DNA from: Beijerinckiaceae bacterium
GTDB lineage: Bacteria; Pseudomonadota; Alphaproteobacteria; Rhizobiales; Beijerinckiaceae
Length of the DNA: 11,152 bases
Direction: 5' to 3'
Assembly (NCBI GenBank): GCA_947458675.1
Contig: CANHAW010000031.1
Span: forward strand, 1 to 11,152
Below the pieces are notes generated by a model, which searched no databases, had not been told where the DNA came from, and saw nothing but the letters and a program-made list of their open reading frames with translations. The translations under genes were made by a program, and so were the position numbers. Below are positions 5,802 to 11,152 of this stretch, one piece after another (the stretch's first letter is position 1; each line of letters starts with the position of its first letter).

Positions 5802-6737
5802 CTAGCGGATCGAGACCGGCGCCAGAGCCCGTGCGATGCTGGCTTCGCCGCGGCCGTGAATGGCGATATTGTAATTCTGGATCGTGTCCTGCCGCGCTGT
5901 GGCGAGCAATTGATTGGCGATCTGTGTGCCATTGGCGCTGGTGAATTTGCTGCCCAGAACGGCAGCATATCCCGACACAATGGGTGCGGCGAAAGATGTG
6001 CCGTAAAGCCCGGTTACGTCGCCGCGCACACCGACAGAGAGAAAGCGCGACTGGACGGCGGACTGGCTGCCCGCCTTGTTTGAATAGAAAGCCAGAGAGG
6101 CTTTTTGCGTCGTCGTCCCGTTGCGGTCGAGCGCACCGACGAAAACAGCTGATGTTTTTCCGGTCAAAGCGGCATTGAGATAATCGACCTGACCGCCCCG
6201 ATTGGCAGCACCTATATTCACGCCATCATTGCCAGCCGCTTTGGCAATGAAGGCGCGACCATTTGCATAAGAAATGATCGAACTTTCCTGCGCGCTCCAG
6301 CCAATCTGATTGGCGTTAAAACCGGCAGCCGCATACATGCCGTAGCTCAGATTCAAGACATTCAATCCGCGCGTTGCAAGCGGCACGGCACGAGCAGAAT
6401 AAAAATCATGCGAGGCCAGAGTGGCTGAAGGCGCGATCATGCCGGCCTGCAGCCTCGTCCATTCGCCATGCCGAAGGTTTTGCACCCCATTTCCCAGATT
6501 GCCGCGAATGGCATTGGCACTTCGGAAATCGTCGACGACCATGATCGTCGTGCCCTGACCGCGAAATCCGGATTTCCAGGCATTGCTGATTTCCGGGCTC
6601 ATCCATGAATAAAGATTGGCCGGTCGCGCCGCATTGAGGGTTGCAAATGTTGGAAGTGCGCCTTTGTCCGCTGCAAGCGCTGGGACGACCATGCTGCCGA
6701 TCAGAAGCGATCCTGCGCCAAAAATCATTTTCGACAT
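5802..6737 (-). CDS. Secreted subtilisin-like serine protease (peptidase S8)
   Basis: 311 aa from ATG 6737, chosen because GAGG lies 7 nt upstream and a clean Sec signal peptide follows: MSKMIFGAGSLLIGSMVVPALA, cleaved near residue 22-23. A longer TTG start at 6764 would overlap the upstream stop. The subtilase catalytic set is present: Asp in IMVVDDF (D69 or D70), His90 in RHGEWTRLQAGMIAPSA, Asn169 in KAAGND (oxyanion hole) and Ser247 in YGTSFAAPIVSGYAAVL, with NLSYG (129-133) as in the family core. The Asp and His motifs depart from the usual D(S/T)G and HGTHVAG. Only about 45 residues lie between the signal cleavage site and the catalytic Asp, so there is no room for a classical I9 propeptide. 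It follows an exported barrel-like protein with 23 bp between, probably one transcript. The substrate is unknown. Confidence 0.88.
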   Translation of the reverse strand: MSKMIFGAGSLLIGSMVVPALAADKGALPTFATLNAARPANLYSWMSPEISNAWKSGFRGQGTTIMVVDDFRSANAIRGNLGNGVQNLRHGEWTRLQAGMIAPSATLASHDFYSARAVPLATRGLNVLNLSYGMYAAAGFNANQIGWSAQESSIISYANGRAFIAKAAGNDGVNIGAANRGGQVDYLNAALTGKTSAVFVGALDRNGTTTQKASLAFYSNKAGSQSAVQSRFLSVGVRGDVTGLYGTSFAAPIVSGYAAVLGSKFTSANGTQIANQLLATARQDTIQNYNIAIHGRGEASIARALAPVSIR

Positions 6738-6760
6738 GAGCAAACCTCGTGGGCAAAATA

Positions 6761-7333
6761 TCAAAATCTGAGCTGGTATCGAAAACCGATCCAGCCGTGA
6801 TCGGGCGCACGCATGTTGAGCGAATATTTCAGCGTCTCGGCAGGCGGGAGCTCAGAGGCGGCAAGCCGGCAATTGACCTGTTGAACGCCACCGACATCAC
6901 CATAATCAGCCGTGCATGGAAGCTCCCTTAAACGAGAACCTAAGATTTTACTCATCGACAAAGACAGGCTGCTCATCGGTGTGGGTTGCACCTGAAGGAT
7001 GAAACCGATTTTAAAGCCTGGCGCGATGCGATATTTCGGGCCTCTTTCGCCCGTGCTCACAGCCCAGAGCACACCGACATTCTCATTCAATTGCGTCATG
7101 AAATCGAACCGCATCTCGCGCCAGTTCTGGCGGTAGAAGGTGCGAAAATCCATATATTCGCCGCCGGCCAGCTCATAGCCACCGCGCGCCAAATCCTGCG
7201 CCGCCTCCGACAATCTTGTCCCATGCGTCATATTGACAAGATGCGTGCGCGCCAAAATCTCCCACGCCTGTGCAGGCGTCGAAGTCAGAATAAAAATGGC
7301 GAGACTCGCCGCATGTTTCAGAATTGAAATCAT
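6761..7333 (-). CDS. Exported protein, possible small outer-membrane beta-barrel, unknown function
   Basis: 190 aa. The N-terminal signal peptide MISILKHAASLAIFILTSTPAQA supports this start despite a weak ribosome site. The mature part (about 167 aa) has many alternating hydrophobic/polar stretches, for example MRFDFMTQLNENVGVLWAVS, FKIGFILQVQ and SSLSLSMSKIL. It ends in GFRYQLRF, and a terminal Phe is the classic BAM recognition signal of outer-membrane barrels. The size would suit an 8-strand barrel. Two cysteines (PCTADYG and VNCRL) about 18 residues apart could form a disulfide. I do not recognise a named family. It is followed by the S8 protease 23 bp on, suggesting that both act at the envelope. 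Confidence 0.72.
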   Translation of the reverse strand: MISILKHAASLAIFILTSTPAQAWEILARTHLVNMTHGTRLSEAAQDLARGGYELAGGEYMDFRTFYRQNWREMRFDFMTQLNENVGVLWAVSTGERGPKYRIAPGFKIGFILQVQPTPMSSLSLSMSKILGSRLRELPCTADYGDVGGVQQVNCRLAASELPPAETLKYSLNMRAPDHGWIGFRYQLRF

Positions 7334-7499
7334 TCAGCCGATCAAGCCGGCTAAAGGTTAGCGATCCCAAAAATCCCGAAATGCTGTCGCAGCGGCAAGC
7401 GGTCTTTCTGTGCGGGCAAGGTTAAGCCTTCGATATGGATTTGCGCAGATTTCGATCCAACGGGTTTTCAGCCTCACCAGACGCTCGCCAAGCTCGGGC

Positions 7500-7544
7500 T
7501 TGACGGCATTCGGCCGCCTCATTAATGTAATAGTATAACATTAC
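7500..7544 (+). promoter_or_regulatory. Promoter with overlapping Zur-like operator
   Basis: TTGACG (7500-7505) is a good -35. A -10 would fall near 7522-7528 (TTAATG/TAATGT), though it is weak. GTAATAGTATAACATTAC at 7527-7544 is an imperfect 18-bp palindrome (14 of 18 positions symmetric). It closely resembles the alphaproteobacterial Zur box as I recall it, GTAATGTAATAACATTAC, and the TATAACATT core of proteobacterial Zur sites. It overlaps the likely -10/start region, suiting repression by zinc-loaded Zur. The operator call fits the metal-binding products downstream. Confidence 0.68.
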
Positions 7545-7558
7545 AAAAGGAACCCGTG

Positions 7559-8581
7559 ATGCGTTATTCCCTTTTCCTTACCACCCTTGCCCTGCCGCTT
7601 GCCGTTGCCATGGCAGGCAATGTCCATGCCCAAACCAGCTCGAGCGGCCGCGAGAGCGTCGAAACGCGGGGCTTCCGGAACCTTGAGGCGGAGAAAGCCG
7701 CCCGCGCCCGTGCCGCCAGCGGAGGGCATCATCATGGTGCAGGCGGGCACGCCCATCATGCTCACGGCGGGGCCGAGCATGGCGTCGAGACCGAGAATAT
7801 TTTTGGCTTTACGCTCGGATCGGACACCGAACATGCCGGCGCCTTCGGCATTGCCGTTGAAAATGTCGGGCGTTTCGGCAAACGCGACGCGTCCTATTCG
7901 GCCCTCGGCCAGAAGCTCGAACTGGCCTATGGCGTGACCAACGACTTATCCGTCTCGCTCGCGCTGCTGGGCGATTTTCACCGCGTCAAGCCGCGCGATG
8001 GTGCAACGACATTCGAACAGGTCGACAGCCGCTACATGTTCAACGGGATCGGCGGGGAAATCCGCTACCGCTTCCTCGATCGACGCAACAATCCTTTCGG
8101 ACTGACGCTCCATATCGAACCAAGCCTTGCTTTTTCGGATGAAGTCTCAGGCCTGCGCGGACGCAAGTTTGGCGCAGAAAACAAGATCATCTTCGATCGC
8201 GAGATCATACCCGAGCGCCTGTTTGCATCATTCAATCTGCTGCACGAAATGGAGCGCATGAAAGAGCGCGGCGCTGACAGCACTGAGCGCGGCACCAAGG
8301 TTGGCGCCTCACTGGCACTGGCCTACCAATTCATGCCGAATTTCCTGATTGGCGCGGAAACACGATATGTTCGTGCCTATGAAGGCCTGACCATGACATC
8401 ATATCTAGGCGATGCTCTTTATGTGGGGCCCACGGTTTCGGCGCGAATTGCTGAAAAATACTGGTTCAGCCTTGCCTACAACGGCCTTGTGGCCGGCCGG
8501 GAGAAGGCCTCGGAGCAACGCCTCGATCTTGTAAATTTCGAACGTCATCAATTCCGCCTGAAATTCGGTTACGAATTTTAA
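7559..8581 (+). CDS. His-rich outer-membrane beta-barrel protein, probably zinc-regulated
   Basis: 340 aa from ATG 7559, with AAGGA 7 nt upstream; the adjoining GTG 7556 is too close to it. The signal peptide MRYSLFLTTLALPLAVAMAGNVHA is followed by a charged segment (26-55) and a histidine-rich stretch at 57-74 with eight His in 18 residues (HHH, HAHHAH, EH). The remaining 260 residues read as a transmembrane barrel: amphipathic strands such as LELAYGVTNDLSVSLALLG and TVSARIAEKYWFSLAY, ending FRLKFGYEF with terminal Phe. No TonB box or plug domain is visible, so it is not a ZnuD-type receptor. It stands behind a Zur-like box and 14 bp before a metal-binding protein gene, which suggests a zinc porin or metal collector at the outer membrane (inference). 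The exact family is not recognised. Confidence 0.8.
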   Translation: MRYSLFLTTLALPLAVAMAGNVHAQTSSSGRESVETRGFRNLEAEKAARARAASGGHHHGAGGHAHHAHGGAEHGVETENIFGFTLGSDTEHAGAFGIAVENVGRFGKRDASYSALGQKLELAYGVTNDLSVSLALLGDFHRVKPRDGATTFEQVDSRYMFNGIGGEIRYRFLDRRNNPFGLTLHIEPSLAFSDEVSGLRGRKFGAENKIIFDREIIPERLFASFNLLHEMERMKERGADSTERGTKVGASLALAYQFMPNFLIGAETRYVRAYEGLTMTSYLGDALYVGPTVSARIAEKYWFSLAYNGLVAGREKASEQRLDLVNFERHQFRLKFGYEF

Positions 8582-8595
8582 GGGGGACGCTGGAG

Positions 8596-9462
8596 ATGAT
8601 TGAAAGAAGATCTTTCCTTGTCGGGTCGCTCTTGCTGTGCGCCAGCACACCGGCATTCGCTCAGGCACGACGCCTCCGCGTCGTTGCCAGCTTCACCATC
8701 CTCGCTGATCTCGTCCACCAAATCGGCAGCGAGCGTGTCAATATTGTCTCGCTCGTGCCGCCAGATGGCGATGCGCATGGATTTGAATATCGACCGCAAG
8801 ATGCCAAAACCGTCAGCGAAGCCGATTTGCTCGTCATCAATGGGTTGAATTTCGAATCATGGGCCGATCGTTTGTTGAAGACGTCTCAGTTCAAAGGTGA
8901 GCGGCTTGTGGCCTCGCGTGGCATTCAGGCTTTATCGATACGCAACCAGATCGATCCTCACGCATGGCATGATGTTGCCAATGTGGAAATCTATGCCGCC
9001 AATATCCGCGATACTTTGATCCGCCTCGATCCGGCGGGACGCGAAATATACAGCCGCCGTGCCGACGCCTATATTGCCCGATTGCGCGCGCTCGACAGCG
9101 AGATCAAGGCTCAATTAAACATTGTTCCTGCCAACAGACGGCGCGTTGTTACATCTCACGATGCCTTCAATTATTTCGGCGATGCTTATGGCATCGCCTT
9201 CTATGCCCCCTTGGGATTATCGACAGAGGCTGCAGCTGGCGCCCAGAACATTGCCCGCCTCATCCGCCAGATCAAGGATGAGAAAATCCAGGCAATCTTT
9301 CTCGAAAACATGAGCGATCCCCGATTGGCCAAGCGGCTGTCTGCGGAGACGGGCGTCAAAATCGGCGGAACATTATTTTCCGATTCTCTTGGCAAGGGCG
9401 CGCCGACCTATATCGCGATGATGAGACATAATGCGCGGACGCTGTCTGCCGCCCTGTCCTGA
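8596..9462 (+). CDS. Metal ABC transporter substrate-binding protein, TroA/ZnuA type
   Basis: 288 aa cluster A-I periplasmic binding protein for Zn2+ or Mn2+. The family core VVASFTILADLVHQIG (29-44) is followed by the metal-ligand motifs: His61 in GDAHGFEYRP, His122 in DPHAWHDV, His188 in SHDAFNYFG and Asp263 in LFSDSL. The usual ZnuA His-rich loop after the first ligand is absent; instead His-rich sequence sits in the neighbouring barrel protein. The N-terminus MIERRSFLVGSLLLCASTPAFA has a twin arginine (RRSFL), a Tat-like signal. The start has AGGGGGA 8 nt upstream. It is in an operon with the barrel gene (14 bp apart). No permease or ATPase gene follows: the next gene is on the other strand. 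Zinc is favoured over Mn because of the Zur-like operator. Confidence 0.9.
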   Translation: MIERRSFLVGSLLLCASTPAFAQARRLRVVASFTILADLVHQIGSERVNIVSLVPPDGDAHGFEYRPQDAKTVSEADLLVINGLNFESWADRLLKTSQFKGERLVASRGIQALSIRNQIDPHAWHDVANVEIYAANIRDTLIRLDPAGREIYSRRADAYIARLRALDSEIKAQLNIVPANRRRVVTSHDAFNYFGDAYGIAFYAPLGLSTEAAAGAQNIARLIRQIKDEKIQAIFLENMSDPRLAKRLSAETGVKIGGTLFSDSLGKGAPTYIAMMRHNARTLSAALS

Positions 9463-9474
9463 AACAGGGACAGG
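9452..9474 (+). other. Overlapping inverted repeats at the end of the metal-binding protein gene
   Basis: Two mutually exclusive hairpins span the stop codon: CCCTGT (9452-9457) with ACAGGG (9464-9469), and CCTGTCC (9453-9459) with GGACAGG (9468-9474). There is no T-run on either side, so this is not a standard intrinsic terminator. It lies between convergent genes and may stabilise 3' ends. Confidence 0.45.
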
Positions 9475-9495
9475 AACAGCATCCGGAATCGCTCT

Positions 9496-10170
9496 TCATT
9501 GTTTCTGCGCGAGCCATTTCTCGCGCACAATTCCGGCGCGTCGAAATCCGGGGATGGTTTCGGCTGCTTCTTCATAAGCGCGGATCACGCCGGGCCAGAC
9601 TGTCTGGTAATCATCGCCGATCATGACCCCGCCGGGACGCAAAACTTTCCACCAGTTGCGAATGTCAGCAATCACTTCCTCATATTCATGTGCGGCATCG
9701 ATATAGATGAGATCGGCCTGTATGGACTGCGACAAAAACCAGCGATGCGCGACAAAAGACGTCGAGGGAAAAGGTGTCACATGGGCCTCGAGGCCCTCGC
9801 ACAGAATGTTGTTGAGAAAAGTGTAATAGACCGTCGGATAGCCATTCTTCAATTTGAGGCTGAGATAGCGCTGCGGATCGCTTCTGTCGGTCCAGAATTC
9901 CGGGGCACCGAGCCATGTATCGACACAGACAAGCTCGAAATCGCTGCCCAGCTTTTGGCCCGCCTTCGCCAAAGTGATGGCCGATGCGCCTTTCCAGCTT
10001 CCGACTTCGATGACGAGCTTGGGCCGCAGCTTGTTGACGACATCGACGAGAACGGGGTTTTGTCCATTCCAGCCATGTGCATCGAAATTTTCCGGCTGGG
10101 CCAAAAGTCCCTGATAGGGATCGTCGATAAAAAGACGCTCGCGCACGGGCGGAAGGGAATTGGCAATCAT
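9496..10170 (-). CDS. Class I SAM-dependent methyltransferase (Methyltransf_24 / TylF-like)
   Basis: 224 aa from ATG 10170, chosen because AGGTG lies about 6 nt upstream. A start at 10215 would add 15 residues (MLGRCIIFFAFSGAR) without a ribosome site. Motif I is LVIEVGSWKGASAITLA (52-68), followed by ELVCVDTWLGAPEFW (79-93), then DLIYIDAAHEYEEVIADIRNWW with Asp157 and His161 and LRPGGVMIGDDY (177-188). The VDTWLG and IDAAHEYE...DIRNWW...GG...GDDY pattern is that of metal-dependent O-methyltransferase-like proteins (Methyltransf_24, macrocin O-methyltransferase and cephalosporin-hydroxylase-like groups), often found with glycan or natural-product genes. No such cluster is next to it here, so the substrate is open. 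It converges on the metal-uptake operon. Confidence 0.85.
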   Translation of the reverse strand: MIANSLPPVRERLFIDDPYQGLLAQPENFDAHGWNGQNPVLVDVVNKLRPKLVIEVGSWKGASAITLAKAGQKLGSDFELVCVDTWLGAPEFWTDRSDPQRYLSLKLKNGYPTVYYTFLNNILCEGLEAHVTPFPSTSFVAHRWFLSQSIQADLIYIDAAHEYEEVIADIRNWWKVLRPGGVMIGDDYQTVWPGVIRAYEEAAETIPGFRRAGIVREKWLAQKQ

Positions 10171-10260
10171 TCGCGCACCTGAAAAAGCAAAAAAAATAAT
10201 GCACCTGCCTAGCATGCGCCGGCGTGGCCATCAATAAAGCCTGGCTCTTGCCGACAAGTG

Positions 10261-10291
10261 GGCGCTTTTTTGCGCTTGCGCCAAAGCGCAA
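10261..10291. repeat. Nested GCGC-rich inverted repeats
   Basis: TTGCGCTT (10270-10277) pairs with AAGCGCAA (10284-10291) around a 6-nt loop. Alternatively GCGCTTT (10262-10268) pairs with AAAGCGC (10283-10289), or GGCGC (10261-10265) with GCGCC (10278-10282). It lies between two minus-strand genes, 63 bp past the end of the upstream one. On that strand the stem is followed by A residues, not T, so termination here would be atypical. Confidence 0.45.
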
Positions 10292-10353
10292 TCAGGGCCG
10301 CTCAAAAAGATCAAACATAGCCATGCCGGACTGACGCAGGGCTGAAGCTGGCC

Positions 10354-10800
10354 TCAGCCCATCACCGGACGATCGTTCCATTTCTGCACGATCCAATGGC
10401 GCAGATTTGCAAAGAGATTGCTCTTCTTGAGTTTGGCAAGACGGCGCGAGACGGCGTCTGCCGTCATCATCCGGCCGTAACGGCAGGAACAAAGCGCATC
10501 ATGGGCTTCGGCTTCCGTCATGTCGAAAAAAGCGAGAGCGTCGCCAAGCCGATCGCTGGAAAGACCTGCCGCGCGCAGGCTGGGCTCGCCAAAAGCAATG
10601 GACAGGGGTGAATTTTCAAGGCGCAAACCCGCACGCTGCGCCGGTGCGATCCATTCGATCTCCGGCAAAGGCTGAAGGACGCGCATGGGATCCCTGTCGA
10701 GCGCGGCAATCCAGAGGGATATTTTCTGAGCCCGCGTCAGGCTCATCGCAGGTGTAACATCCGCAATCGAACGCAAATCGGCGACGGACTTGAATTCCAT
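10354..10800 (-). CDS. Conserved-looking hypothetical protein
   Basis: 148 aa, soluble, with no signal peptide or membrane segment. The start ATG has GGGAG 6 nt upstream, a good ribosome site. Visible elements are a helical N-terminal half with LTRAQKISLWIAALDRDPMRVLQPLPEIEWI, a central NSPLSIAFGEPSLRAAGL, and a C-terminal region with CSCRYGRMMTADAVSRRLAKL containing a CxC pair. The end is basic (KLKKSNLF, VQKWNDR). It follows pyrC by 66 bp on the same strand and may be co-transcribed. I do not recognise the family. Codon use and the ribosome site support a real gene. Confidence 0.7.
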   Translation of the reverse strand: MEFKSVADLRSIADVTPAMSLTRAQKISLWIAALDRDPMRVLQPLPEIEWIAPAQRAGLRLENSPLSIAFGEPSLRAAGLSSDRLGDALAFFDMTEAEAHDALCSCRYGRMMTADAVSRRLAKLKKSNLFANLRHWIVQKWNDRPVMG

Positions 10801-10810
10801 GGCAAGCTCC

Positions 10811-10832
10811 CAAGAGACAGATGCATCTCTTG
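10811..10832 (-). other. Hairpin between pyrC and the downstream gene
   Basis: CAAGAGA (10811-10817) and TCTCTTG (10826-10832) form a 7-bp stem with an 8-nt loop; an internal palindrome AGATGCATCT (10819-10828) is an alternative fold. There is no U-tract. On the minus strand the stem ends right at the GGGAG ribosome site of the downstream gene, so it could influence its translation (inference). Confidence 0.45.
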
Positions 10833-10866
10833 AGAGAACGTGCAGGGGCCAACTTCGTTCGACAGA

Positions 10867-11152
10867 TCAGGCAGCAAGACTCCATGGCGCAGCTTCGCCC
10901 GAAAACAGGCTGACCAGCTTACCCGCGCCATCGACCTCGATCTCCTCGGCGATGCGCGCCGGGCGCTCGACATAGGTGACACGCTCCTCATTCGGCGCCA
11001 TGCCATAGAAAGCCGACCCGTTGAGCGAAGCAAAGGCCTCGAAACGATCAAGCGCATTCTCTTCTGCAAAGACTTGCAGATAAGCAGCAACCGCCACAGG
11101 GGCCGAAAAGACGCCGGCGCAGCCGCAGTCGCTTTCCTTGAGATGACGCAGA
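10867..11152 (-). CDS. pyrC: Dihydroorotase PyrC, C-terminal part (cut by window edge)
   Basis: The frame is open from the window edge to TGA at 10867-10869, giving 94 full residues. It begins LRHLKESDCGCAGVFSAPVA, followed by YLQVFAEENALDRFEAFASLNGSAFYGMAPNEERVTYV and ending PWSLAA. This is the C-terminal end of class II dihydroorotase. E. coli PyrC has the same RH.KE..CGCAG.F.AP block, FEAF.S.NGP.FYGLP.N and the closing W. The enzyme closes carbamoyl-aspartate to dihydroorotate in pyrimidine synthesis, in the cytoplasm. The N-terminal metal-binding HxH and carbamylated lysine lie outside the window. The following gene begins 66 bp downstream. Confidence 0.92.
   Translation of the reverse strand, partial: LRHLKESDCGCAGVFSAPVAVAAYLQVFAEENALDRFEAFASLNGSAFYGMAPNEERVTYVERPARIAEEIEVDGAGKLVSLFSGEAAPWSLAA

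Noticed and set aside
9452..9474. Intrinsic terminator between the metal-binding protein and methyltransferase genes
   Set aside because: The stems are real but no T-run follows on either strand, so it is listed only as inverted repeats.
9499..10182. A 227-codon plus-strand open frame
   Set aside because: Mirror of the minus-strand methyltransferase, whose SAM motifs are clear.
1..11152. CRISPR array, prophage or insertion sequence
   Set aside because: No regularly spaced direct repeats, transposase, integrase or phage genes are visible.

Overview
The window looks like chromosomal DNA of an alphaproteobacterium, most likely in the order Hyphomicrobiales (Rhizobiales). The evidence is a canonical CtrA response regulator beside a FliJ-like flagellar gene, a SciP (DUF1153) CtrA inhibitor, CcrM-type GANTC sites, a Rhodobacter/rhizobial-type PmtA-like methyltransferase, and an 81-bp dispersed repeat of a kind common in this group. 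The family within the order cannot be fixed from the sequence.

Left part (1-3700): the C-terminal end of an Nramp metal transporter is followed by the inverted-repeat element and a bidirectional terminator. Next come ctrA (minus) and, divergently, fliJ (plus), separated by a 541-bp intergenic region with six GANTC sites. A UPF0104/MprF-flippase-like membrane protein (plus) then converges on sciP (minus). A 22-bp perfect palindrome holds the stop codon of the membrane protein and serves as the terminator of sciP. The sciP/mnmA divergent spacer carries a near-consensus CtrA box, so the master regulator and its inhibitor lie about 2.2 kb apart with a visible regulatory link.

Middle (3695-5763): mnmA (tRNA 2-thiolation), a small SAM methyltransferase resembling phosphatidylethanolamine N-methyltransferase, and an elongator tRNA-Met(CAU) with its own promoter and a hairpin leader.

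Right part (5764-11152): this is more accessory in character. A minus-strand pair encodes a small exported, probably outer-membrane, protein and a compact secreted subtilisin-like (S8) protease. Facing away from it is a plus-strand two-gene operon behind a Zur-like operator. It encodes a His-rich outer-membrane beta-barrel and a TroA/ZnuA-type metal-binding protein with a Tat-like signal, with no permease or ATPase beside it. A second SAM methyltransferase, an unrecognised conserved-looking protein and the 3' end of dihydroorotase (pyrC) follow, all on the minus strand.

The most promising lead is the apparent zinc-responsive barrel plus binding-protein operon. The barrel/subtilase pair and the ctrA-sciP regulatory cluster come next.
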